64,000 nt of DNA from CAYQJL01 sp964612295 (GTDB lineage: Bacteria > Eisenbacteria > RBG-16-71-46 > CAIMUX01 > WJJG01): positions 124,001 to 188,000 of the forward strand of contig CAZTDY010000001.1 in NCBI GenBank assembly GCA_964612295.1, given 5' to 3'. Both the position numbers and the translations under genes were made by a program. Each line of letters opens with the position of its first letter. Positions within the stretch are counted from its first letter, which is position 1. The notes beneath the pieces are model-generated. The model was not told where the DNA came from and searched no databases. It saw nothing but the letters and a program-made list of their open reading frames with translations. Shown piece by piece: positions 35,779 through 43,779 of this stretch.

Positions 35779-35849
35779 ATCTCCCACTTCCCGTGTGCCG
35801 TTTCCCATTTCCCATTTCCCACTTCCCATTTGCCATGTGCCATGTGCCG
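35779..35849. repeat. Degenerate CCCATTT-type low-complexity tract
   Basis: About 70 bases of imperfect tandem seven-base units (CCCATTT, CCCACTT, GCCATGT) immediately after tmk. On the reverse strand it reads as repeated GGGAAATG. No function is evident; it is intergenic. Confidence 0.75.
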
Positions 35850-35938
35850 AATCGCAAGTCGCGCTGCCGAACATGGCGCATCTCAGCCACTGCAACCCTT
35901 ATATCTCCTTGTCACACGGTCAGATACGGTCCGAAGTC

Positions 35939-35947
35939 TGGTAAAAT
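35939..35947 (+). promoter_or_regulatory. Extended -10 promoter placing +1 at the ATG of the S41 protease
   Basis: TGG-TAAAAT (-10 hexamer 35942-35947) is followed by six bases and then the ATG at 35954. The -35 region (35919-35924, GTCAGA) is poor. No ribosome site precedes the ATG. Confidence 0.45.
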
Positions 35948-35953
35948 CTACAC

Positions 35954-37561
35954 ATGCGAGACCATCTCCTGACACCGGGCAGCAGCACCTCCGTCCTTCG
36001 GGGCGGGGTGCTGCTCCTCCTGTCCCTCTTGCTCGCCGGCACGGCACTGGCGGATGCGGGGGCACGGTCGAGCGGACCTGCTGCCTCCGAAAGTCCGCTG
36101 CCCTCCGACGATCTGGAGATGGCCCTGACCCGCTTCCGGGATGCCCTCGTCGAGATGCAGAGGCTCCATGTGGAAGAATTCAGCGCGAACGAGCTGATCG
36201 ACGCCGCACTGGAGGGGATTCGTCAGCGGATTGACGCACATGCCAATGTGCTGACACCCACGGAATACGAGAATCTCCGCACCGCCCAGGGCCGGTCGGT
36301 GGGGTTGGGCATCGAATACGATCCGACCGCGACCTATCCGCTCATTCGTTCTCTCTATGACGAATCTCCAGCGGACTTGGCTGGGCTGCGTCCTGGCGAC
36401 CGGCTCCTGGCGATGGATGGGCAAGACCTCGCCTCGCTCGATCCGGCCGGCGTCAAGGCGGCCATGAAGGGCCATGAGGGTGAATCCCGCGCCGTCCTCT
36501 ATGTCACTCCGGAAGGGGACGTGCGCACGACCGAGGTCCGCTACGCGCGGCTCCCGGAAAGCGCCCTCGAGGTCAGCCGGCTCTTCGGGGGCGACCTCGG
36601 CTACCTTCGCATCCGGCGTTTCTCAGCGGGCCTGTCGCGGGACATCGCACCGATTCTCGCCGCGTGGCAGGAGGAGCAGCTCGGGGCCGTGATCCTCGAC
36701 CTGCGCGACTGCCCGGGCGGGTTCTTGGATGAAGCCATCGAGGCTGCCGACCTGTTCCTTCCGCAGGGGGCCTTCATCGCGGCGACGACGGGTCGTCTCG
36801 AGGACGAAAACGAAACCTTCCTCGCCCACGGAGAGCCGTACCTGACCGGAGCGGCCGTGGCGATCCTGGTCGACTCGCTCACCGCCAGCTCGGCCGAACT
36901 CTTCGCCGGCGCCCTCCAAGGGAACGACCGAGCCGTCCTCCTGGGCGAACAGACCTACGGCAAACGGGAGATCCAGCGCATCAAGAGGCTCTCCGACGGG
37001 GCCGCCGTCAAGGTGACCACCTCTCTCTTCCGTACCCCGGCCGATGGGAATCTCCCCATCGATGACATCGCCCTCCGTCGCGAGCTGAGCGGCTCCCGGC
37101 TCCAGCCCGACCATCTCTGTGTCCATCCGGTGTTTCCCCGCGGCTGGGACGAGATCGAAGCCCAAGGGTTGCTCGCCCGGTTCATCCAGGAGGCGAGTTT
37201 CCCGAGCCGTGGATTGCCCTATCAGTCCCCCTGGAGTGGGCTGAGGCCGTCATTGAAAGGCACGGCCCCCGCCTCGGCGCTCCTGGAGGGGCCGGGGTTC
37301 GATCTCTGGATGAATCGGCTGGAATACCTGCTGGAAACCTGGGGAGTCCAGCGGACTGAGATTCGCCTGCTCGACCTGGGCGTTGACGATCCTCGGGTCG
37401 TCCGCCGCGCATGGGTGATCGACTGGGCGGCCGAGCGCTGGGGTTCGGATGTGGCTCGCCAGCTCGAACTCCACACCGACCTCTGGCTCCTGCAGGCTGC
37501 CGAACTCCTCCAGAAAGGCGGCACTCGCCTTTTCACCGCCTCCAGCTCCCCTCCCCGCTAG
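35954..37561 (+). CDS. S41-family C-terminal processing peptidase (CtpA-like)
   Basis: 535 aa, exported (GGVLLLLSLLLAGTALA). A PDZ domain (about 110-190: YPLIRSLYDESPADLAGLRPGDRL) precedes the S41 catalytic core. Key residues are the Ser in DSLTASSAELFAGAL and the Lys in GEQTYGKREIQ, the usual Ser/Lys dyad. The C-terminal 130 residues beyond the catalytic core are extra compared with CtpA and unrecognised. Predicted to cleave envelope proteins in the periplasm. The probable leaderless start is described at the promoter entry. Confidence 0.87.
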   Translation: MRDHLLTPGSSTSVLRGGVLLLLSLLLAGTALADAGARSSGPAASESPLPSDDLEMALTRFRDALVEMQRLHVEEFSANELIDAALEGIRQRIDAHANVLTPTEYENLRTAQGRSVGLGIEYDPTATYPLIRSLYDESPADLAGLRPGDRLLAMDGQDLASLDPAGVKAAMKGHEGESRAVLYVTPEGDVRTTEVRYARLPESALEVSRLFGGDLGYLRIRRFSAGLSRDIAPILAAWQEEQLGAVILDLRDCPGGFLDEAIEAADLFLPQGAFIAATTGRLEDENETFLAHGEPYLTGAAVAILVDSLTASSAELFAGALQGNDRAVLLGEQTYGKREIQRIKRLSDGAAVKVTTSLFRTPADGNLPIDDIALRRELSGSRLQPDHLCVHPVFPRGWDEIEAQGLLARFIQEASFPSRGLPYQSPWSGLRPSLKGTAPASALLEGPGFDLWMNRLEYLLETWGVQRTEIRLLDLGVDDPRVVRRAWVIDWAAERWGSDVARQLELHTDLWLLQAAELLQKGGTRLFTASSSPPR

Positions 37562-37575
37562 GGGTGTGAATCGGG

Positions 37576-37673
37576 CCGTGCACCCCACGCCCTGCCCCGA
37601 GCGCCTGCACCAGGGCCCCGTGCACCCACCCGTGCACCCAATGCTTTCCCGAACCGCGTCGGACCCGTATACT
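37576..37673 (+). promoter_or_regulatory. Three GTGCAC repeats and possible -10 upstream of larB
   Basis: CCGTGCACCC occurs at 37576-37585, 37618-37627 and 37630-37639. The last two are tandem copies 12 bases apart. Each centres on the palindrome GTGCAC. TATACT (37668-37673) could be the -10, with a weak -35. The layout suggests a repressor or activator site. Confidence 0.35.
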
Positions 37674-37720
37674 CGATAAGCTGTACACGGGCTGCTGGGC
37701 AGGACCTAGGGGAGGGTAGG

Positions 37721-38500
37721 GTGAAACCGGACAAACTGGCCGAGATTCTCGGACGATTGGCCGCGGGTGACGCGACGGTGGAGGAGACGCTGGAGCGCTT
37801 GCGCGGATGGCCCGTCGAGGAGCTGGGCTTCGCGCGCGTCGACCATCATCGGCAACTGCGCTGCGGACTCCCCGAGGTCATCTTCGCCCAAGGCAAACAA
37901 CCCGAGGAGACGGTGCGCATCGCCGAGGCCCTCGCCCCGAAGGGGCCCTCTGTGCTGGTTACCCGGGCGGATGAGGAAACCCGCCGACTCCTCAAGGAGA
38001 GATTCCCGGCCGGCGTCTGCAATGACCGGGCCCGTTCGTTCCGCCTCGAGGTGGAAGACCGTGAGACCGAAGGTCTGGTCGTTCTCCTGGCCGCAGGCAC
38101 CAGTGATCTGCCGGTGGCCGAGGAGGCCGCCGAAACCGCGCGCGCAGCCGGTGCCCGCGTGGAGACGATCTACGATGTCGGCGTGGCCGGCCTGCACCGC
38201 CTCATTCCCCATCTGGAGATTCTCGAAGAAGCCAACGCCATCGTGGCCGTGGCGGGGATGGAAGGTGCCCTCCCGAGTGTCGTGGCCGGCCTCGTATCGA
38301 CGCCGGTCATCGCCGTGCCCACCAGCGTCGGGTACGGAGCCAGCTTCGGAGGCCTCGCTGCCCTCCTCGGTATGCTCAACAGCTGCGCCTCGGGGGTCGT
38401 GGTCGTCAACATCGACAATGGGTTCGGCGGCGGATTTGCGGCCAGCCAGATCAACCGGCAGGTGACGGCCGCATCTGCGGAACCCACACCTGAATCCTGA
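37721..38500 (+). CDS. larB: LarB, nickel-pincer cofactor carboxylase/hydrolase
   Basis: 259 aa. LarB carboxylates and hydrolyses nicotinic acid adenine dinucleotide to the biscarboxylate mononucleotide used to make the nickel-pincer cofactor. The C-terminal PurE-like half is clear: VVLLAAGTSDLPVAEEAAETA, then YDVGVAGLHRL and a glycine-rich VPTSVGYGASFGGLAALLGML followed by NIDNGFGGGFAA. The start is GTG with GGGGAGGG upstream. It precedes larC by 16 bases. No LarE sulfur donor or LarA racemase is in the window. Confidence 0.9.
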   Translation: MKPDKLAEILGRLAAGDATVEETLERLRGWPVEELGFARVDHHRQLRCGLPEVIFAQGKQPEETVRIAEALAPKGPSVLVTRADEETRRLLKERFPAGVCNDRARSFRLEVEDRETEGLVVLLAAGTSDLPVAEEAAETARAAGARVETIYDVGVAGLHRLIPHLEILEEANAIVAVAGMEGALPSVVAGLVSTPVIAVPTSVGYGASFGGLAALLGMLNSCASGVVVVNIDNGFGGGFAASQINRQVTAASAEPTPES

Positions 38501-38516
38501 ACGGAGCAATAGGCAC

Positions 38517-39788
38517 GTGCGAATCGCGTACTTGGACTGCGTTGGCGGTATCAGTGGAGACATGTTCGTTGGAGCCCTGCTCGATGCGGGGTGGAGTGAA
38601 GAGGCATTTCGCCGCTCCGTCGCCTGGCTGGGCGATGAGATCGCCGGGCTCGAGATCGAAACGCGGCGCCACGCTACGCTGCGAGGACGGGGCATTCTCG
38701 TCCAGTCGGCGCACGCGCACCACGGCCATTCCGGCGAACACCATCACGCGACTGAGCACCATCACCGGGGATTGAAGGAGGTCATGGCGCGGGTGGGCGA
38801 GGCGGGCCTCGAGCCCGGTGTCCATCAGAAGGTGGCCGGGGTGTTCCGGCGCCTCGCCGAGGCGGAGGGACACGCCCACGGGGCCCCGCCCGACGAGGTG
38901 CACTTCCACGAGGTCGGCGCGGTCGATGCGATGGTCGATGTGGTCGCCGCCTGCCAGGGGCTTGCGGACCTCGAAGTCGACCGGCTCTACGTCTCCACCG
39001 TGCCGGTCGGCAAGGGGATCATCAGGGCCGCGCATGGGCAGATTCCGCTACCCGCCCCCGCGACGGCCTACCTGCTCCAGGATGCCGAGGTGCGCTGGGC
39101 GGGCGACGGCGAACGAACCACACCCACGGGTGCCGCCCTGGTGACGACACTGGGGATCCAGGCTTCACCACCGCCGATGAAGGTGGCTGCAGTGGGGGTG
39201 GGGGCCGGCTCTCACTCCTTCCCCGATGTCCCGAACATCGCGAGACTCTTCGTGGGCGACGCTCTCGGCGGTGCCCCGGCAGTTTCCGGCGATTGCCCTG
39301 GATGGGGGTGGGGCCCGGGTCCGGAGACCTCCCCGAAATGGGGGGCGGTAGTCGAGCTTTCGACCCAGATCGACGACGCAAGTGCCGAAGAACTTGCGGT
39401 TTGGGCCGATCGTCTCCGCGAGGCGGGGGCGCTGGATGTCTTTTACCTGCCAATCACCATGAAGAAGGGCCGCCCGGGAACCCTGCTCCTGGTGGTGGTC
39501 CGCGCGTCCGAAGAGCGTCATTTGACTGAGCTTATGCTCGAGGAAACCTCCACCCTCGGGGTTCGGCGCACCCCCCAGTGGCGGCGCGAGGCGGCCCGCC
39601 GGATGGAGGAGGTCGACACGCCCTACGGCCGCGTTCCGGTCAAGCTGGCCTTCAAGGCCGGGCGATGGGTCGGAAAGCCCGAATCGGCTGCCTGCCGGAC
39701 TCTGTCCGAGGCGTCCGGCGTTGCCTACCGGGATGTCTGGCGCGCGGCCCTCGTGGCGATCGACGGGCTCACGCATCCGGCCGACTGA
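38517..39788 (+). CDS. larC: LarC, nickel-pincer cofactor nickel-insertion protein
   Basis: 423 aa, the full-length form as one uninterrupted reading frame. LarC inserts nickel into the pincer nucleotide with CTP. MRIAYLDCVGGISGDMFVGA is the family N-terminus, then VHFHEVGAVDAMVDVVAA, and later GAALVTTLG and EETSTLGVRRTP. A histidine-rich stretch (residues about 66-83, many HH pairs) probably binds nickel. The start is GTG. It is the second gene of the lar pair; client enzyme is unknown. Confidence 0.9.
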   Translation: MRIAYLDCVGGISGDMFVGALLDAGWSEEAFRRSVAWLGDEIAGLEIETRRHATLRGRGILVQSAHAHHGHSGEHHHATEHHHRGLKEVMARVGEAGLEPGVHQKVAGVFRRLAEAEGHAHGAPPDEVHFHEVGAVDAMVDVVAACQGLADLEVDRLYVSTVPVGKGIIRAAHGQIPLPAPATAYLLQDAEVRWAGDGERTTPTGAALVTTLGIQASPPPMKVAAVGVGAGSHSFPDVPNIARLFVGDALGGAPAVSGDCPGWGWGPGPETSPKWGAVVELSTQIDDASAEELAVWADRLREAGALDVFYLPITMKKGRPGTLLLVVVRASEERHLTELMLEETSTLGVRRTPQWRREAARRMEEVDTPYGRVPVKLAFKAGRWVGKPESAACRTLSEASGVAYRDVWRAALVAIDGLTHPAD

Positions 39789-39850
39789 ATCCAAGGGTCC
39801 TGCGAACCCGCAAGAGGGCCAAGGCACCCAAGTTGCCAGCCCCGGCTCAC

Positions 39851-39879
39851 TTGACACTCTCAGGGCACGTTGGTATACT
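39851..39879 (+). promoter_or_regulatory. Near-consensus strong promoter
   Basis: TTGACA (39851-39856), exactly 17 bases, TATACT (39874-39879), with an extended TGG. This is the best promoter match in the window. Predicted transcription start is about 39887, some 458 bases upstream of the next start codon. Confidence 0.75.
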
Positions 39880-39886
39880 TTCGGCG

Positions 39887-40344
39887 TGCTAATGCACATC
39901 AAAGGGCAAAGGCCTTCTAGGAATCCCCCCTGATTCTGGTAAGGCAACTAGGCAAGGCGACAGGAATCGCTGGAATTGCAGCAGATCACCAGATCCAAAA
40001 CTGTAGTTGGTCATCAGGTCCTGCTATCCCGGTGTCCCCTATCCGGGTGCGTGCATAGGCCTGTCCAAAATATCTGTTTCTGTACCCCCACACCGGCTCA
40101 TGAGGGAGGCGGCGGAGCAAGGAGCGGGAGGAGGTGATGCCCCAACGTTCGTAATGTGAATCGGTCCCTAGTTCCATACGCCGTACTACCCTTGCACCCA
40201 ACAGTTGGTGCCGGCGGTTGAGCCCGGAGAAAACGATTCCATTGTCTATATTGATGTTTGAATGCCCAGGTGGTCCTAGACAATGTCGTCCGCACAAGCC
40301 AACAGGACTGCATTGCTAGGGCGGAGCAACCATGGAGGCTTACG
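39887..40344 (+). promoter_or_regulatory. Long structured 5' leader
   Basis: About 458 bases without a credible gene. Predicted hairpins: 39921-39936 (GAATC/GATTC), 39957-39970, 39984-40015 (GATCACCA with TGGTCATC), 40028-40047 (CCCGG/CCGGG), 40194-40211 (GCACCCAAC/GTTGGTGC), and CATTGTCTA (40240-40248) with TAGACAATG (40277-40285). A five-codon ORF (MPQRS, 40137-40154) has a strong GGGAGGAGG site. No known riboswitch or ncRNA signature was recognised. Confidence 0.5.
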
Positions 40345-43300
40345 ATGAAGAGAGGCTTTGCGTTGTTGGCCACCTTGTTGGTGGTGACATCCGGCGCTAT
40401 GGCCATGGACACGGGCCGCGAGCTCTATTCGCAAGAGACGTTCGGCCAGTCCGAGTTCCAGAGTCCCGAGAGTTTCACGTTCTCGCGCCAGGACACGATC
40501 TGGTGGGGTGACGATGACGGTACGGGTTACGCCATTGAAGGCGGAACCTGGGACTTTGAAGGCGATGGCGGAACGGGTGATTTCCAGGGCTGGACCAGTA
40601 TCGATCTGACCCAGAACCTGGACACCTATTTCTACCGCGTTTCGGATGCGGATTTCGTTGACGATCCGGTCAACCCGATGATGACCGGCGCCGGCGATTG
40701 GATGCTGTGGTGCGGTATTCACGAAGATGATGCCGCGGCACTCGACTACATCGCGGGTATGGGCTATGGCGACAGTTTCTGCCAGAGCGCGTTCTCGCCG
40801 ATGTACGCCGTCACGGATCAGATCAACTGCACGATGACGGTTGGATTCAACTACTTCAACGACACCGAGGTTGATTGGGACTACACCTTCCTCTATGTCG
40901 TTTGCTACGACGGTGCCATGGAGCCCATCGAAGGTGGTGAGATCGAGATCGATCGCCTCACCGGTGACCTGGGTTCGCCCGACACCCCGCTGGTGTATGC
41001 CGGCGCGGCCGTGGGTGGCTATCCTAGTGGAACAGCGTACTCGCAGTTCGAAATCCGGTTCGTGGCCGATGGTGCCTGGTCGGATGAAGACGGTCTGTAC
41101 GACTGCATCTACGGCCCGTTCGCGGGCGACGCGATCACGGTCGCGCAGTCCCATGGTGACGGCGGTGGTCCTTACCTGTTTGAGACGGACGCCGAGGGCT
41201 GGACCTTCAACATGTGTGAAGGTGTCGGCACGTTCATGGGTCTGGTCGATGAAGAGACCTACACGCAGTGGCTCGATTTCGTCGAGCTCACCTGCACCTG
41301 CACCCTGTCGGGTTGGGCGCTCGAGTTCGTCGACGAGGTTGGTAGCCTCTACACGATTCCGGGTCACTTTGCGGGCCAGCACGAGCAGGCCAACTCCGGT
41401 ATCGTCGCGCGTGAGGGATACCTGCCCCCCGACTACAACACGACGATCGTCTTCTGGGACAACTACGTGTATCTAACGCACCCGTACGGCTGCTTCTATC
41501 GTCAGGGGTACCAGTACTACCCGTTCACGACCGAAGCGAACCCGACCCCTCACTGGTCTCGTCGTCGCGGTCAGAACACCCACTACTACACGGGTGACGA
41601 TCCGGGCTGCGGTCTGAACGGAACCAACCTGACGACCCTGGACGGCCAGGCCGGTAATCCGATGCCGAACACCTGGACCGAGATGCAGTTCACGTATGAC
41701 GTCTATTGCTCCTGCGAGGCCTTCGGTATTCCTTCGACGATCTGCGTCGAGGAAGGAAACACCGCCGGTTCGCCGGTCATCGATAACGTCCGCGTGGGTC
41801 TGACCGGTGCGCCCGACGCGCCGGCGGTTGCGAATCTGTTCGCGGGTGGTTGGCTCCATGACGGCTACGGCCAGACGTCACACACCTACGTGGATCCGGC
41901 CGACGTTGGTAACTCCAACGCCACGACTGACTTGAGCAGCACGGGCGATCCGAACGACACGGACAACGACTGGCACCGCGACTCCACCGGTGTCGCCGGC
42001 CCGACCGTGAACTCCGAGGAAGAGCGCTGGTTGGTCGAGCTGTGCTTCCAGGTCTACCCTGGTCCGCGCCAGCAGCTCATTCCTGAGTACCTGGCCTGGA
42101 AGGCTCGCCTTGGTGGCGATCCTGAAGCTGACTTCGTCTGCGCCCTGATGGACTCGGTTGAGACCCCCCAGGGTATCTGGCGGAACAAGTTCCTCATCTA
42201 CTTCCATGAGGATGACCCGGCATTCGATCAGGCCTCCGGTGATCTGTCCACGATGAACGAGATTCTCCCGGACAGCATTTGGACGCCTGGTACCGGTATC
42301 CAGTACTACTACAAGTCTTACTGGTACAACGGTGGCGCGCCTCCGGAGGACTTCTTCATCTATCCGTTCGCTGGCGGCTATGAGTTCGAGATTCTGCCTG
42401 ACATGCGTGCGGTCGAGACGGGCGACAGCTATGGCCAGGACCTCTACGAGGTCGTGTGGCCCTGCGCCCTGTACGTTGATGCCTTTAACCGTGGCGTCGA
42501 GTACTTCGTCTTCCCGATCATGGAGCAGAACGGAATCGAGTTCGATAAGTTCGATTACCAGGACGCTTCGTCGAACTGGCACACGCCGTTTGCCCGTAGC
42601 TTCGGTGGTACGAACTTCAACCCGGGTGGCTACGGCAACAACGGTCTGACGGCCGAGCAGCTGTTCGCCTACCGGTTGATCTTCTGGAACACCGGTACGT
42701 TCGGTGCCGGCTGTGGTGAGGACAAGGACTGGCCGATGCTGGACGAGTGGCTTACCACCACCCAGTGCGGTCTCGATGACATCCGTCGTGGTATCATCTT
42801 CGACGGTGACCAGATCGCGCAGATCATGGTCCAGGACATCCCTGCCGGGCGTGACTTCTTGAACAACCGGCTCGGTGTGGACTTCATCGCCTCGTCCTAT
42901 CGCCTCTACGCCAATGACAATGAGTTCTGCGTCTTCTTGGAGCCGGACGCCGGTGCGGTGTTCGAGGTCCTGGACAAGGATCTTACGATCTACGGAAACG
43001 GCTGCCCGCAGGAGTACAACTACAACGTGCTCGGCATTCAGGCAGGCGTTCCTGGCGTGGTCGGCAACTACTGGTTCTTCGAGACGGATTACGCCCAGGT
43101 CGTGAGGGATCACGCCGACGACGGCCGCAACTTCCGTTCGGTGGTCGACGGCTTCAGCATCAACCATGTGACTTACGCTGATGCCGAGGAAGACTGTCCT
43201 GCGGATAGTGCCCACATCGTTGAGGGTGCCTCCACGATGCTGGACGCGATGCTCGGATGGATGACTGATCCGACTCAGCCTTGGGATCCGTGGTTCTACC

Positions 43301-43632
43301 CGTGCGTCAACCTCGGTGTTGACGAGGGTGACGAGACCCACCTGAGCGGTCCGGCGAACTTCCTGTTTGCCAGCCGCCCGAATCCGTTCCACAACAGCGC
43401 CACGATCCGCTTCTCGCTGGCCAGTGCTGGCCACGTGGATGTGAGTGTGATCGACGTGTCCGGTCGTGTGATCCGGACCCTCGTCGACGGCACGCGCGAC
43501 GCGGGCGAGAACACCGTGGTCTGGGATGGTCTGGACAATGGTGGTAATCGTGTTGGTGGCGGCGTTTACTGGGTGGCCATGAGCGCTGGCGACTACTCTT
43601 CTGGCAAGAAGATGGTTGTCATCGGTCGGTAG
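40345..43632 (+). CDS. Abundant secreted/surface protein candidate with type IX-style C-terminal module
   Basis: 1095 aa. Signal peptide MKRGFALLATLLVVTSGAMA, then a long acidic, aromatic and Cys-containing beta-rich protein (WWGDDDGTGYAIEGGTWDF; LTCTCTLSGW). A late segment (LFAYRLIFWNTGTFGAGC) recalls glutamine-amidotransferase-like surface domains. The C-terminus has RPNPFHNSATIRFSLASAG, then VIDVSGRVIRTLVDG and GVYWVAMSAG, a classic type IX-style sorting module. Codons differ from the neighbours: GGT and CGT are favoured over GGG/CGG, a mark of high expression. ATG 40345 has GGAGG six bases upstream. Strong promoter, leader and terminator frame it. A surface-layer role is inference. Confidence 0.75.
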   Translation: MKRGFALLATLLVVTSGAMAMDTGRELYSQETFGQSEFQSPESFTFSRQDTIWWGDDDGTGYAIEGGTWDFEGDGGTGDFQGWTSIDLTQNLDTYFYRVSDADFVDDPVNPMMTGAGDWMLWCGIHEDDAAALDYIAGMGYGDSFCQSAFSPMYAVTDQINCTMTVGFNYFNDTEVDWDYTFLYVVCYDGAMEPIEGGEIEIDRLTGDLGSPDTPLVYAGAAVGGYPSGTAYSQFEIRFVADGAWSDEDGLYDCIYGPFAGDAITVAQSHGDGGGPYLFETDAEGWTFNMCEGVGTFMGLVDEETYTQWLDFVELTCTCTLSGWALEFVDEVGSLYTIPGHFAGQHEQANSGIVAREGYLPPDYNTTIVFWDNYVYLTHPYGCFYRQGYQYYPFTTEANPTPHWSRRRGQNTHYYTGDDPGCGLNGTNLTTLDGQAGNPMPNTWTEMQFTYDVYCSCEAFGIPSTICVEEGNTAGSPVIDNVRVGLTGAPDAPAVANLFAGGWLHDGYGQTSHTYVDPADVGNSNATTDLSSTGDPNDTDNDWHRDSTGVAGPTVNSEEERWLVELCFQVYPGPRQQLIPEYLAWKARLGGDPEADFVCALMDSVETPQGIWRNKFLIYFHEDDPAFDQASGDLSTMNEILPDSIWTPGTGIQYYYKSYWYNGGAPPEDFFIYPFAGGYEFEILPDMRAVETGDSYGQDLYEVVWPCALYVDAFNRGVEYFVFPIMEQNGIEFDKFDYQDASSNWHTPFARSFGGTNFNPGGYGNNGLTAEQLFAYRLIFWNTGTFGAGCGEDKDWPMLDEWLTTTQCGLDDIRRGIIFDGDQIAQIMVQDIPAGRDFLNNRLGVDFIASSYRLYANDNEFCVFLEPDAGAVFEVLDKDLTIYGNGCPQEYNYNVLGIQAGVPGVVGNYWFFETDYAQVVRDHADDGRNFRSVVDGFSINHVTYADAEEDCPADSAHIVEGASTMLDAMLGWMTDPTQPWDPWFYPCVNLGVDEGDETHLSGPANFLFASRPNPFHNSATIRFSLASAGHVDVSVIDVSGRVIRTLVDGTRDAGENTVVWDGLDNGGNRVGGGVYWVAMSAGDYSSGKKMVVIGR

Positions 43633-43667
43633 TGGTCACAGTAGCGCCACGCTGCTAGACTACCAAT

Positions 43668-43706
43668 GCGGGGTCTGGGGACATCCCCAGGCCCCGCTTC
43701 TTATTT
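43668..43706 (+). terminator. Strong intrinsic terminator
   Basis: GCGGGG-T-CTGGGG (43668-43680) pairs with CCCCAG-G-CCCCGC (43685-43697) around ACAT, with a single T-G wobble. TTCTTATTT follows. It ends the surface-protein transcript. Confidence 0.88.
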
Positions 43707-43779
43707 GGCGAAAAAGCCCATATGCTCCGGGACTCCGAAGGAGATCTTCCCCGGTGTGGGGCTGATGAGGACGTTGGTC

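Noticed and set aside
39986..40297. 103-codon minus-strand frame in the long leader
   Set aside because: No ribosome site or known family, and a strong plus-strand promoter reads through it. Treated as non-coding leader.
41878..43434. 518-codon frame antisense to the surface protein
   Set aside because: Low-complexity Val/Arg/Glu composition typical of an antisense shadow; the sense gene has signal peptide, ribosome site and sorting tail.
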